A DNA stretch of 64,000 nucleotides from Frigoriglobus tundricola (GCF_013128195.2 NZ_CP053452.2:6076001-6140000); one strand, 5' to 3'. Positions 41,373 to 50,798 are shown, numbered from the stretch's first letter. The notes: generated from the sequence alone by a model not told the origin. Translations and numbers: made by a program.

Positions 41373-43442
41373 TCAACCGGCAGTTTTGACCAGACAGCGC
41401 AAGACCTCGGCCACGCTCCACGCTTGCGCGATGCACCCGCGCGGCGTATACGGCGGTTGGGCGTCGAACACTTCGCTGATCGAACCGACACACGCTTCTC
41501 CCAGGTGGCGCCGGAACCCGCTCAGGAACGAGGCCGCTCCCGCTCGGTCCTCCGGGTACGCCCGCATCCACGCGTCCACGAACGGTCCGATCAGCCAGGC
41601 CCACACGGTCCCCTGGTGGTACGCCGCGTCGCGGGAGCGGAGGTCGCCGAAGTACCGCGGCTTGTAGTCCGGTTCGCCCGGCGAGAGGGACCGCAGGCCG
41701 ACCGGCGTCAGCAGCTTCTCACGCGCGACGTTCAGCACCGGCTTCCACCGGGACTTGTCCAGCACCGGGTGGTCGAGGGAGATGGCGAGCACCTGGTTCG
41801 GCCGCAGCGCGGGGTCGTTCTTCCCGTCGGGGCCGTCCAGCACGTCGTACAGGTAGCCGCCCGCCTCGTACCAGAAGCGGCGGTTGAACGCCTCGCGGCA
41901 TTGCTCGGCGTGCGCGGTCAGCCCACTCGCCGCGGCGTCGCCCTCTTCCTCGCGCACCCAGCTTTCGAGCAACCGCAGTGCGTTGTACCACAGGGCGTTG
42001 ATCTCCACCGCCTTTCCGCGCCGCGGGGTCACCACCCAGTCGCCCACCTTCGCGTCCATCCAGGTGAGCTGGTAGCCCTCGGCACCCTGGCGCAGCAGCC
42101 CGTCGGCCGGATCGACGCCGATGCCGAACCGCGTACCGCGGACGTGGTGCGCGACGATGTCTCGGAGCTTGGGGAGGAGCTGCCGGAGCGTGCCGCGGTC
42201 GCCGGTGTGGTCGACGTACTTCTTGAGCGCGTGGAAGTACCACAGGGTCGCGTCGGCCGTGTGGTAGAGCCCCTCGTGGTCCTTTTCGGGGAACAGGTTC
42301 GGGATCAGACCGTCCCGAATGTGCTGTGCGAACGTGCGGAGAATGTACCCGGCCTCGGTGGCGCGGCCGGTGGTGAGCGTCAGCCCCTCCATGCTGATCA
42401 TCGTGTCGCGGCCCCAGTCGGTGAACCAGTGGTAGCCGGCGATCACGGACCGCGCCTCGTCGCCGTGCGCCTGGGCGCGGGCCGCGTCGGCGACGCGGGC
42501 GACGGGGGTGATGATGAACTGGTCGGCGGCCAGTACGAGTTCGGCCGCGAGGCCGGTGTGAGCGGCGGGGGCGGCGTGTTCGACCAGCCACCGGCGCCGG
42601 CTCTGTTCCGCGCTCAGCACCTCGGTCGGGCTCACCGCCCGGATCAGCTCCCACGGTTCGGTCGAGAAAATCAGGGTCGCGTGCTGGCCCGGCTCCAGGT
42701 CGAGCCGGAAGTGGCCGGGCGCATAAAGGGCGCCCTTGTATTCGTACCCGCGCGACTCCTCGACGCGGTAGATCACGTCCGAGATGCGCTCGCCGTGGAC
42801 GGTGAAACCCGGTTTACCGCCGCCGTCGAGCGTCATCCGGAGCGGCGGGTACGTGCTGTCGCAGGTGACTTCGTAGCGGTCCTCGACGGCCGTGAAGGTC
42901 GTGGGCGCACACAGCGCGGTACTCACGCTGTCGTCGTGCCCGCGAAAGTGGACCGTCGGCTTCAGCTTGAGCCGGGCCGTGCCCGATCCCTTTGTCAACT
43001 GGTAGCGAACGTAGACGGTGTTGTGCCGGTAGCCGAAGTAAACGCGCTTCTCGAGTTCGAACCCGTCGACCTCGTACCGCCAGACCGGCAGCCCGGCCTC
43101 CAGCTTGAACTCGACGAGGTGGTCCGCGCCGTGGATCTGGAGCTGGTTGTCCACCTTCTCCACCCCGCCGAACGGCGTGGTGTGGAAGTCGGGCAGGCGC
43201 AGGTACTCCCAGAGGTTGTTGACCATCATCACGCGGCCGAGCGGGACCGCGTGGGCGGCGATCAGGAGGCCGTGGTAGCGCCGCGTGGCCGCGCCGCAGA
43301 CGGTGCCCGACGCGTACCCGCCGAGGCCGTTGGTGACCAGCCACTCGCGTTCGAGGAGATCGGCGAGCGGCGGCCGTTCACCGGGTCCCCAGGGGCGCGT
43401 GAGGACCTCGTCGTGCGTCTGCTGGCTCGGTTCGTTAGGCAT
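41373..43442 (-). CDS. Glycogen debranching enzyme (amylo-alpha-1,6-glucosidase type)
   Basis: A 689-residue GH133-type debranching enzyme. The N-terminal beta domain begins EWLVTNGLGGYASGTVCGA, the family signature, followed by GVEKVDNQLQIHG. The catalytic (alpha/alpha)6 domain has YHWFTDWGRDTMISMEGL and ATLWYFHALKKYVDHTGD, and ends with QGTVWAWLIGPFVDAWM and YTPRGCIAQAWSVAEVLRC. It hydrolyses alpha-1,6 branch residues of glycogen. It lies three bases after the treZ stop, so the two genes form an operon that links glycogen breakdown to trehalose formation. GGAG lies about seven bases before the ATG at 43442. Confidence 0.93.
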   Translation of the reverse strand: MPNEPSQQTHDEVLTRPWGPGERPPLADLLEREWLVTNGLGGYASGTVCGAATRRYHGLLIAAHAVPLGRVMMVNNLWEYLRLPDFHTTPFGGVEKVDNQLQIHGADHLVEFKLEAGLPVWRYEVDGFELEKRVYFGYRHNTVYVRYQLTKGSGTARLKLKPTVHFRGHDDSVSTALCAPTTFTAVEDRYEVTCDSTYPPLRMTLDGGGKPGFTVHGERISDVIYRVEESRGYEYKGALYAPGHFRLDLEPGQHATLIFSTEPWELIRAVSPTEVLSAEQSRRRWLVEHAAPAAHTGLAAELVLAADQFIITPVARVADAARAQAHGDEARSVIAGYHWFTDWGRDTMISMEGLTLTTGRATEAGYILRTFAQHIRDGLIPNLFPEKDHEGLYHTADATLWYFHALKKYVDHTGDRGTLRQLLPKLRDIVAHHVRGTRFGIGVDPADGLLRQGAEGYQLTWMDAKVGDWVVTPRRGKAVEINALWYNALRLLESWVREEEGDAAASGLTAHAEQCREAFNRRFWYEAGGYLYDVLDGPDGKNDPALRPNQVLAISLDHPVLDKSRWKPVLNVAREKLLTPVGLRSLSPGEPDYKPRYFGDLRSRDAAYHQGTVWAWLIGPFVDAWMRAYPEDRAGAASFLSGFRRHLGEACVGSISEVFDAQPPYTPRGCIAQAWSVAEVLRCLVKTAG

Positions 43443-43445
43443 AGT

Positions 43446-45401
43446 TCACTCCGTCAACCGCGTCCGCTCGCGGTGCTTCCGCAGCTTCATCTGAGCGGTC
43501 GCACGGGCGGTTGCCTTTTCATCATGAGGCGGCTGCAACTCTGGGGCCAACACCTGCGCTGCCTCGCCCATGATGTGCCACCCGTCGAGCGTCTCCGCGG
43601 GCGGCGTGCCCTCGCCGCCGTAGCGGCGGTCCTCGGACGACCAGAGCGTTTTCCACCTGCACCCCTCGGGGGGCGCGAGGAGCGGTTCCGGGGCGCGGTC
43701 CAGGTACAAATCGGGTCCGAAGTTCACGAGCAGGAGTCGATCGGCCCGGTCGCCCGCGAAGAAGCGAAGCATAAACGCGTTGGGGCCGAGAACGGCGCCG
43801 TCCACGCCGCGCCGCTCCTGCCGCGAAAACGCCGGATCGGTTCGGCGCAGCGCGAGTAGGTCCTTGTGTAGCCGGAACGCGGCGGCGTGGGCGCCGCGGT
43901 CGCGCTCGCTGTGATCGAGTTTCGAATCCTCGAACGTGGTCAGGTCGGCCGGGTCCGGGATCTCGTCCGCCAGCCCGGGGTGATCGAGCCGGCGGAACTG
44001 CGTGAGGAACTCGGCCCGCCCCTGCTTCACCTCGGCGGCGGTACTCGGTTCGTGGTCCGCAAAGTAGAAGAACGGCGCGGACGCGGCGAACTCCTGCCCC
44101 TGGAACAGCATCGGCGTGCCGGGACAGAGCAGGGTGAGCGCGGTCACTGCCCGGAGGCGCCCGGGACTGCTCAGGGCGTGGCACCGCCGCCCGCTCCCGG
44201 AGTTCGCGACCTGATCGTGGTTCTGGATGAAGTTGACGAACTGCCACGGTTCGAGGTCGAGGGCCGGCGTCCCGCGCCGCTGGTCCTGCCACGCGTACCG
44301 CTGGCCCTGGAGCAGGTAGCCGTACTTCGCGGCGGAGATGAACTCCTGCGGGGCGCCGCTGTGGTCCGAGTAGTACGCTTCCGCGCGGCCCGTGAGTGCG
44401 ACCATCGCCGAGTGGTGGAAGTCGTCGTTCCATATGCCGTCCAGGCCGTACCCGCCGCGCTCGACGGGCCGAACGATCTTCGCCAACTGCGGCTCGTTCT
44501 CGTTGATGATGAGGGTGGCGCGGCCCCGCGCCGCCTGCCGCACGCGCTGACCGATCCGGGCGAGGATGTGGTCGCTAGAGTCGTCGAAGATCGACTGCGT
44601 GGCGTCGAGCCGCAGACCGTCGAGGTGGAACTCGTCGATCCAGTACCCGGCGTTGGCGAGGTAGAACTCGCGCACCGGTCCGCTCTCCGGGCCGTCGAAG
44701 TTGATCGCCTGGCCCCAGTCCGTCGTGTGCCGGTCCGTGAAGTACGCCGGGGTGTACTGTGCCAGCACGTTCCCGCGCGGGCCGAGGTGGTTGTACACGA
44801 CGTCCAGAATCACCCCCAGGCCGAGACCGTGCGCACGGTTCACGAACCGTCGCATGTCGTCCGGCGTGCCGTACCCGCGGTACGGGGCGAAGAGGCACAC
44901 GCCGTCGTACCCCCAGCCGAACCGGCCGGGGAAGTCGGCCACCGGGATCAGTTCGATCACCGTCACACCGAGATCGGCCAGCACCTCGAGTTGGCGCTCG
45001 GCTGCCGCCCAGGTGCCTTCCCGCGTGAACGTGCCGACGTGCAGTTCGTAGAGCACCTGGCCGCGCAACCCCGCGCCGGCCCACTTGGTGTCCGTCCAGG
45101 CGAACGCCTTCGGATCGACCACTTGCGACGGCCCGCGTGGGCCGTCCGGTTGGAACCGCGAGGCGGGATCGAGGAGGAGGTCCTTTTCATCGAGGCGGAA
45201 CCGGTACAGGTCGCCGGCCACGACGCCGGCCACGCGACCGGAGAAGTACCCGTTGGGTTCCGGTTCGAGCGGGTGTTCGCCGGTCGCACGGCCGGTTTCC
45301 ACAACGACCCGCGCGCGCCGGTGCCGGGGCGCCCAGAGGCGGAAGTGAACGCCCGCGTCTGTCACCTCGGCACCGATCGGCAACCGCCGTCCGCTGTTCA
45401 T
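43446..45401 (-). CDS. treZ: Malto-oligosyltrehalose trehalohydrolase
   Basis: A 651-residue GH13 enzyme that releases trehalose from maltooligosyl-trehalose. It has an N-terminal CBM48-like domain (about 8-95, GAEVTDAGVHFRLWAPRH). The (beta/alpha)8 barrel has the TreZ-typical YELHVGTFTREGTW, DVVYNHLGPRGN, HLDGLRLDATQSI with the nucleophile at Asp266, INENEPQ with the acid/base Glu, and FIQNHDQVANSG. The C-terminal domain follows. The partner TreY is not in the window and should be encoded elsewhere. It is the first gene of a two-gene operon with the debranching enzyme downstream. Confidence 0.95.
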   Translation of the reverse strand: MNSGRRLPIGAEVTDAGVHFRLWAPRHRRARVVVETGRATGEHPLEPEPNGYFSGRVAGVVAGDLYRFRLDEKDLLLDPASRFQPDGPRGPSQVVDPKAFAWTDTKWAGAGLRGQVLYELHVGTFTREGTWAAAERQLEVLADLGVTVIELIPVADFPGRFGWGYDGVCLFAPYRGYGTPDDMRRFVNRAHGLGLGVILDVVYNHLGPRGNVLAQYTPAYFTDRHTTDWGQAINFDGPESGPVREFYLANAGYWIDEFHLDGLRLDATQSIFDDSSDHILARIGQRVRQAARGRATLIINENEPQLAKIVRPVERGGYGLDGIWNDDFHHSAMVALTGRAEAYYSDHSGAPQEFISAAKYGYLLQGQRYAWQDQRRGTPALDLEPWQFVNFIQNHDQVANSGSGRRCHALSSPGRLRAVTALTLLCPGTPMLFQGQEFAASAPFFYFADHEPSTAAEVKQGRAEFLTQFRRLDHPGLADEIPDPADLTTFEDSKLDHSERDRGAHAAAFRLHKDLLALRRTDPAFSRQERRGVDGAVLGPNAFMLRFFAGDRADRLLLVNFGPDLYLDRAPEPLLAPPEGCRWKTLWSSEDRRYGGEGTPPAETLDGWHIMGEAAQVLAPELQPPHDEKATARATAQMKLRKHRERTRLTE

Positions 45402-45580
45402 TCTGAACGCCTTACGTCCTCTTCGGATCGGTGCGAGCGGCCGGACCCGTTCGGCTACTCAGGCGCGATCGTGTGGATTCGCGATGGTGTCGGCACGCCT
45501 GCGGTAGCCGGTCTCTGTGTGAGGCCGACTACAATCAGAAATTCCAACGATCCCGTCTTGCCCGTCAGAGGGAGCCGCCG

Positions 45581-46381
45581 TCACTCTGGCGACCGCTTGG
45601 TGCGCCGGCTGCTCGGTTTGGTCGTCTTCGTTTTCGCGCTTCGGGGCGTTCCCCCCTTGCTGCGCTTGTTGGCCGGCGTGCCACCGACGGCGCCGCCGCT
45701 GGGTCCCGATTCGGCCAGGGGCTCGTCTTCGTCGCCCGCAGCGTCGGCCTCATCGGCTTCGGCGGTGCCGCTGGCCATTGCGTCTTCCAGGTTCACGCCG
45801 GCCCGATTGGCGTCCGCCGGGCTGCCATCACCGACGGTCGTTCCGCCCAGGCCGCCGACCGTCGCTCCGCCGCCGGGCGTACCGGCCGCGTAGGTGTCGG
45901 TTCGGTCGGCGCCCAGGTCACGCCCGACGACGCGCTGCGGCGTGGGGCTCGCGGCTTCGTGCCCCGGCTCGCCGAGCCACCCGACCGGGCGGCCGTCGTT
46001 CAAGTTGACGGCCCGGCCCGTCTGCATGCGCGTGGCGCACGGGACGCAGTACCGGGCGTAGGGGATCGCGGCGAGGCGGGCCGCCGGGATGGCGCACCCG
46101 CACCCTTCGCACCGGCCGTAGTCCCCCGCATCGATCCGCTCGATTGCGGCACTCGCCTCGTCGCGGATGTACGTCTCGTTCTCCAGGAGCGTGGCGTCGA
46201 GTTCCTGGGTGTAGGCTTCGCTCCCGAGGTCGCCGAGGTGCAGGGGCGCGTTCGACGTGCCACCGTCCGACCCGCCGAGCGGCGTGCGCACGCCCTCCTC
46301 CAGCGTGGCGGCCGTCGCCCCCACACGATCAACAATTTCTTTGAGTTGCGATCGATACCGGGACAGTTGCTGTGCGTTCAT
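45581..46381 (-). CDS. DksA/TraR-type zinc finger protein with long low-complexity tail
   Basis: A 266-residue protein. Residues 1-85 are helical and charged with an acidic stretch (LGSEAYTQELDATLLENE) like the coiled-coil arm of DksA-family proteins. A four-cysteine zinc finger, CEGCGCAIPAARL then RYCVPC (C-x2-C-x17-C-x2-C), follows at about 93-117. The remaining 140 residues are Gly/Ala/Asp-rich and end in a Lys/Arg/Ser-rich basic tail, which is unusual for the family and may bind nucleic acid. GGGGAGG lies just upstream of two adjacent ATGs (46384, 46381). It probably modulates RNA polymerase or acts as a general stress factor. Confidence 0.85.
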   Translation of the reverse strand: MNAQQLSRYRSQLKEIVDRVGATAATLEEGVRTPLGGSDGGTSNAPLHLGDLGSEAYTQELDATLLENETYIRDEASAAIERIDAGDYGRCEGCGCAIPAARLAAIPYARYCVPCATRMQTGRAVNLNDGRPVGWLGEPGHEAASPTPQRVVGRDLGADRTDTYAAGTPGGGATVGGLGGTTVGDGSPADANRAGVNLEDAMASGTAEADEADAAGDEDEPLAESGPSGGAVGGTPANKRSKGGTPRSAKTKTTKPSSRRTKRSPE

Positions 46382-46384
46382 CAT

Positions 46385-46699
46385 TTCCTCCCCAGGCGTG
46401 ACCAGAACGGATGAAGTTGCACGACCCGTGCCGCGAAGTGGGGAAAAGCCGAACCGAATCGACAAAGCCCGATGCGAAGGTGATCGGGCGTGCGCCGTGC
46501 GAAATGTAACGAGCCGATCTGGAGCCGGCACCGTGGCTTGTGTTCAGGCGGATGCGCGATAGGCTCTCGACGCGTAACCGACTTCTTCCGGGACCACGCT
46601 TCAGCCGCGATCCGACTGGTTGCCTCGGCACCCACCCCGGATCGCGATTGATAGCGTGACGTGTCGATTTCGGGTTATCTTGCATCGGGGGTGGGGCTC
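46385..46699. other. Divergent intergenic region
   Basis: About 315 bases between the divergently transcribed DksA-type and Imm51-like genes. Both promoters should lie here, but no convincing box pair, repeat or RNA was seen. Confidence 0.5.
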
Positions 46700-47044
46700 A
46701 TGGCGAAGAAAAACGAGTTCGCACCGTGCCAGCTCCTCGAACACGAGGACGGCACGTTCAGTCTGCTCTTCACCGATTTTGACACGACCGCCGACACGTT
46801 CGAGGAACTGGATCAGGAGGGCGGGGGCTACGGGTGGCACGGCGTCGTCGATGCCCTCGTGCGCATGAGGGCACCGAAACTGAAAAAGAAGCTGTCCTAC
46901 GATCCGGAGGCGAGCATGTTTGTCGCACTCAGTAAGGACAAGGACGCTCTCAGGCAGGTGGCCGAACTCATCGCCAGCGCCGTGGCCGACCCGGAACTGT
47001 TGAAAGAAGCGATCACCAAAGCCGATCCCGATCTGATGGATTGA
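46700..47044 (+). CDS. Imm51-like immunity protein
   Basis: A 114-residue cytoplasmic protein. LLEHEDGTFSLLFTDFDTTA, GYGWHGVVDALVR, YDPEASMFVALSKDKDAL and LKEAITKADPDLMD follow the Imm51 family pattern. Imm51 proteins neutralise polymorphic toxins. No toxin gene is adjacent, so this is either an orphan immunity protein or a housekeeping relative. The ATG at 46700 is preferred over a GTG at 46661 because a G-rich ribosome-site-like tract lies between them. It is separated by 69 bases from the next gene. Confidence 0.7.
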   Translation: MAKKNEFAPCQLLEHEDGTFSLLFTDFDTTADTFEELDQEGGGYGWHGVVDALVRMRAPKLKKKLSYDPEASMFVALSKDKDALRQVAELIASAVADPELLKEAITKADPDLMD

Positions 47045-47113
47045 GCCGCCTCGGCACACACGGGCGCCGCAGTGTGGCCGAACACAACGATGCGACTTCC
47101 CGGGAGAGATTGC

Positions 47114-48364
47114 ATGCGCCACGCCGTCTGGTCCCTGCTCGTTGTTGCGGTGCCCGTGGGTGCGGCGGCCGAACCGCCGGCGTGGCCGCAATACGGCGGT
47201 ACGAACCGGAATTTCGCCGGCGCGGCGACCGGGCCGCTCCCCAAGACCACGAAGCGCCTCTGGAGCATCGAGTTCGGACCGGGCACCTCGGGGATCGTCT
47301 CCGACGGCGAGCGGTTGTTCACGCACTACTCCGTTCCCGATCCGAAGAAGAGTTCCGAGGGGCAGGAGGTGGTCGCGTGTCTCGATCCGAAGACCGGCAA
47401 GACGCTCTGGGACCACCGCTATCCCGTTGCGCGGTTGAAAGGCCAGGAGTCCTACTCCGGCGATCCCATTCGGCCACAGGCCACGTCGGCCGTCTGCGGA
47501 CCGCGGCTGTGCAGCCTCGGGTACACGGGGCTGCTGAAGTGCTTCGATTCCGCGTCGGGAAAAATTCTCTGGGAGTACGATCTGGTCCGTGACTTCGACG
47601 CCACACCCGTTCAGTTCGGGTTTTCCGCCAGCCCGCTCGTGTACGGCGAAGCGTTCGTCGTTCATGTCGGCGGTAAAAAGGCGGCGGTCGTCGCGTTCAA
47701 CCCGGCCGACGGCAAAGTCCTCTGGTCGTCCAAACCGGCCGAGCCCAGTTACTCGTCGCCGGTCGTCATGCCGGCGACCGGGGCGGATGTGATCGTTCAG
47801 GTCACTCGCGATGACGTCCTGGGGCTCGCCGCAAAAGACGGCCGGGAGCGGTGGCGGTACCCGCTGCCGAAGACCGGCCTGACGAACGTCCCGACCCCCA
47901 TCGTGCTGCCGAAACAGCGGCTGCTGATCTCCGGCCAGGGGGTTCTCGGGACCCGGTTGCTTCAGGTCACAGCGGCCCCAACCGGTGACAAGGTCGCGGA
48001 GGTGTGGAAGAACGAAAAGGTGCCGTTCTTTTACGCGAACTGGGTCGCGGACGAGCGGGCGGTTTTCGGCGTGTCGGGCCAGTTCGTCTGCGGGCTGAGC
48101 CTGGCGGACGGCAAGGAACTGTGGCGCGAACGGGGGCAGGCGGACGCCAATTTTCTCCGCATCGGAGCGGACGCGCTCCTTCTCCGCGGTGACGGCCGGC
48201 TCTCGCGTGCGCGCCTTTCCATCGATGGGTTCGACGGTGCGGACGGTCTGGACCTTTTGAAAGGCCGGTGCTGGACCGCACCGACGCTCCTGGGGGACGT
48301 CCTGTACGCCCGGTCCGAGAAGGAACTCGTTGCCGTGCGGTTTACGGACGGCGGTAAGGACTGA
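47114..48364 (+). CDS. Secreted PQQ-like beta-propeller protein
   Basis: A 416-residue exported protein with signal peptide MRHAVWSLLVVAVPVGAAAE. Repeated propeller blades show the tryptophan/PQQ-repeat pattern: LDPKTGKTLWDHRYPV, FDSASGKILWEYDLV, FNPADGKVLWSSKPA, LAAKDGRERWRYPLP and LSLADGKELWRERGQ. The start WPQYGGTNRNFAG is typical of planctomycete outer-compartment propeller proteins. No quinoprotein catalytic residues are evident, so it is more likely a binding or scaffold protein than a dehydrogenase. ATG 47114 has GGGAGAGA upstream. Confidence 0.88.
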   Translation: MRHAVWSLLVVAVPVGAAAEPPAWPQYGGTNRNFAGAATGPLPKTTKRLWSIEFGPGTSGIVSDGERLFTHYSVPDPKKSSEGQEVVACLDPKTGKTLWDHRYPVARLKGQESYSGDPIRPQATSAVCGPRLCSLGYTGLLKCFDSASGKILWEYDLVRDFDATPVQFGFSASPLVYGEAFVVHVGGKKAAVVAFNPADGKVLWSSKPAEPSYSSPVVMPATGADVIVQVTRDDVLGLAAKDGRERWRYPLPKTGLTNVPTPIVLPKQRLLISGQGVLGTRLLQVTAAPTGDKVAEVWKNEKVPFFYANWVADERAVFGVSGQFVCGLSLADGKELWRERGQADANFLRIGADALLLRGDGRLSRARLSIDGFDGADGLDLLKGRCWTAPTLLGDVLYARSEKELVAVRFTDGGKD

Positions 48365-49086
48365 TTCACGATCCGGTTGCGGCTGTCGGATTTTTGTGGC
48401 CCAGGCTTTCCCGCCTGGGCTTCCCGGCACACGGGCTCGAAAGCCTGGGCCACCAACACAGAACACAGACCGCACCAACCGGACCGTGTATCAGGCCGTA
48501 GCGGGCAAGTACCCAACGGGCTTGGGTCGATTCGCGGTACGCGGAATCGGCACGCACCGGCAGCTCGATCACCTTCCCGTGGGCCTCGTTCGGCACGGGC
48601 ACCGGTTCGCCCAGCCCGGTCGCCTCCGCCGGAGTCGGTGTTACGGGGGTAACACCTTCACCCTCCCGAGTTCTCCAGCGGATCCAGCGGGGCGAGCCGG
48701 CGCCCGGTGCCGCCGGTTGTGAAAAACACGTCCTTCTGGGAATCTGGAACCGACTGATCCTCCCGCCCCCCCATGCGTCGAAAAATCGCACGGTCGCACT
48801 GCCTCGAGCGCGGAGCGCGAATTTAAAACCGCTCTCTCATGATTGGCAGATGGCAGGGGCCGCGAACCGGCAGAACTCCCGGCGCACACGACACGGAACG
48901 GTTCCCCGGACCGCCCACCGCTTCGGGACCGGGGCCGAATACGAGCCCGAAGCCCAGACGCATTGAGCGCCGCAGCGTTCAAGCTACGGAGCGGCGCTCG
49001 CCGCACGGGCGTCGGCCGGCGCGCACGCGGGCGGGTACAATTCGCGTGTGGCCGCTCGCGAACCCATAATGGTAGGAGACCCCACC
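48365..49086. other. Intergenic region with REP-like palindrome
   Basis: About 720 bases. It holds the palindrome at 48396-48453, listed separately. Minus-strand frame 48366-48791 contains a protein-like stretch (KVIELPVRADSAYREST near 48560) but no recognisable family or start signal, so it is at best a decayed gene remnant. Confidence 0.5.
48396..48453. repeat. REP-like palindromic element
   Basis: The outer arms GTGGCCCAGGCTTT (48396-48409) and its exact reverse complement at 48440-48453 enclose an inner CCAGG...CCTGG hairpin. It lies directly after the propeller gene. Elements with GTGGC-CAGGCTTT ends look like dispersed REP-type repeats; only this copy was seen here. Confidence 0.7.
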
Positions 49087-49920
49087 GTGCGTCCGTTCCT
49101 TTTCGCACCGCTCGTCTTCGTCGCATTCGTGGCCCCGGTGCGGGCCGATGAGCCGCCGGCGTGGGTCGCGCCGATGACCGCGGTTCACAAGACGTTCACC
49201 GGCAAGCCGGGCACGCTCGCGCTCTTCGGCGATTCCATTACCGACACCAAAGCGTTCTGGGCGCCGCTGGCGTTTGCTCCGAAGGACGTCCCCGCGGACA
49301 TCGCAAACTCGCTCGCGGTGGTGAAGAAGCACATGCTCGACGACTGCTGGGGCAAGTGGCGCGGCGGCGAGTACGGCAACGAGAGCGGCCAGACCGCGCA
49401 GTGGGCGGCCGACAACATCGATAAGTGGCTGAAGAAGCTCAACCCCGAGTGCGCCGTGATCCTGTTCGGCACCAACGACATCACCCGCTCCGACGAAAAG
49501 ACCTACGACAAGCGGATGCGTCAGGTGGTCGAGAAGTGTCTGAAGAACGGGACCGTGGTGGTCCTCACCACGGTCCCGCCGCGGGCCGGTCAAGAGGAGA
49601 AGGCGAAGGCACTTGCGGAGGTGGCCCGCAAGATCGCGGCCGATCTCAAGGTGCCGCTGATCGACTTCCACGCCGAGATTCTCAAGCGCCGCCCCGCCGA
49701 CTGGAACGGCGCGCTGCCGAAGTTCAAGGAGTTCGCCAACGACGGCTATCAGGTGCCGACGCTCATTGCGGGCGACGGCGTTCACCCGAGCTTCCCATCG
49801 AAGCTCTCCGATTACTCCGCAGAAGCGCTCCGGAGCAACGGCTACCAGTTGCGCAGCGTCCTGACACTTCACGCTTATGCCGATGTCATCACGCGGGTTC
49901 TGGCCGCAAAGGCGAAGTGA
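49087..49920 (+). CDS. Secreted SGNH/GDSL hydrolase
   Basis: A 277-residue exported hydrolase. Signal peptide MRPFLFAPLVFVAFVAPVRA is cleaved before DEPP. The catalytic blocks are LALFGDSITDT (block I Ser), FGTNDITRS (block III Asn) and GDGVHPSFPS (block V Asp and His). Such enzymes remove acyl or acetyl groups from carbohydrates or lipids; an acetyl-esterase role is plausible in an organism with many sugar acetyltransferases but is not proven. The GTG at 49087 starts the signal peptide and has TAGGAGA seven bases upstream; an ATG at 49069 is worse placed. Confidence 0.88.
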   Translation: MRPFLFAPLVFVAFVAPVRADEPPAWVAPMTAVHKTFTGKPGTLALFGDSITDTKAFWAPLAFAPKDVPADIANSLAVVKKHMLDDCWGKWRGGEYGNESGQTAQWAADNIDKWLKKLNPECAVILFGTNDITRSDEKTYDKRMRQVVEKCLKNGTVVVLTTVPPRAGQEEKAKALAEVARKIAADLKVPLIDFHAEILKRRPADWNGALPKFKEFANDGYQVPTLIAGDGVHPSFPSKLSDYSAEALRSNGYQLRSVLTLHAYADVITRVLAAKAK

Positions 49921-49988
49921 ACGGCCCTGGAGTGCGGATGTGGGTTGCGCCCGTCGGGGCGTGCGGCACTCACGATGAGCACAACCCG

Positions 49989-50004
49989 CCGCCCTTGCGG
50001 GCGG
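49989..50004 (+). terminator. Hairpin between convergent genes
   Basis: CCGCCC, loop TTGC, GGGCGG, then TTT. It lies between the stops of the SGNH hydrolase and the XRE regulator and could serve both strands. Confidence 0.5.
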
Positions 50005-50055
50005 TTTCGTCACGGCCCAGCGAGTACACACGCGGGGCGAACGGGACGCACTCCG

Positions 50056-50472
50056 TCACTTGGCCTTCTTCTTTCTCTTTTTCGGTTCCTTCCCGGTCGG
50101 TTCCGCCGGAGGCAGTTCGACGGCGTCGTGCGCGACCGTAAACCCGTTGCTCGCCGCGTGGGAATCGCTGGCGGTAGCACCCACGAGCGCCGCGAGGAGC
50201 TTCTTCTTTTTCTTCTTCCCCTTCTTGCCTTTACCGAGGAAGAAGCCGTCCGGTGGCGGCGTCAGATCCTCGATCACCTGGCCCGGTCGAACGCCCAACG
50301 CCTCGGCCAGCGCCAGAATCGTACTCGCCCGCGGATCGGCTTTCCGACCCTGTTCCATTTTCGCAATCAGCGACAAACTCAGGTCGGCACGCTCGGCCAC
50401 TTGCTGCTGCGACAACCCGGACGCCTCACGCAGCGTCCGCAACCGATAAGCAATGTTCTTGGAAAGACCCAT
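50056..50472 (-). CDS. XRE-family regulator with Lys-rich tail
   Basis: A 138-residue DNA-binding protein. The helix-turn-helix spans about 8-65: LRTLREASGLSQQQVAERAD, LSLSLIAKMEQGRKADPRAS, LALAEALGVRPGQVI. A lysine-rich stretch (GKGKKGKKKKKK at about 80-92) and a second basic C-terminal tail (KEPKKRKKKAK) flank an Ala/Pro-rich segment. These tails are unusual for XRE proteins and could give non-specific DNA contact. The ATG at 50472 has GGGGAGA five bases upstream. Targets are unknown; it lies divergent to the LolCDE-type permease. Confidence 0.88.
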   Translation of the reverse strand: MGLSKNIAYRLRTLREASGLSQQQVAERADLSLSLIAKMEQGRKADPRASTILALAEALGVRPGQVIEDLTPPPDGFFLGKGKKGKKKKKKLLAALVGATASDSHAASNGFTVAHDAVELPPAEPTGKEPKKRKKKAK

Positions 50473-50494
50473 GAATCTCCCCCGAAATAAGTAG

Positions 50495-50523
50495 AATATG
50501 TGTGGACATAGAGATGATATCAA
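50495..50523 (-). promoter_or_regulatory. Candidate promoter of the XRE gene
   Basis: On the minus strand TTGATA (50523-50518) and CATATT (50500-50495) are 17 bases apart, about 23-50 bases before the ATG at 50472, in AT-rich DNA. Confidence 0.45.
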
Positions 50524-50798
50524 CATAGTAGTGGCACTCAAGTCCTATCTGGCAGTTTTTTCGACGCGCGACTTGCGTGGTTTTTGGCACACACCCGCCC
50601 GGTGGTGCGTTCGCACCTTCCCTGGGAGGCGAGGTGAGCGTTGGGTGCGTCAACGACCCCGGTGCTCAGGCGGATTCACAGCTCGACGGTGCGGCTCGCG
50701 CGGGCTCGCGCAGTTCCCCTTTTCCTGGGGTAACGTTCTTGCTACAAGCTCGCACCAAACCGGTTCCGGCCTGCGCGCACCGTAGGGGAAGGATTCCC
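50524..50798. other. Divergent intergenic region
   Basis: The rest of the gap between the XRE gene and the ABC permease. It is GC-rich toward the permease. A promoter for the transporter is expected but was not identified. Confidence 0.45.
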
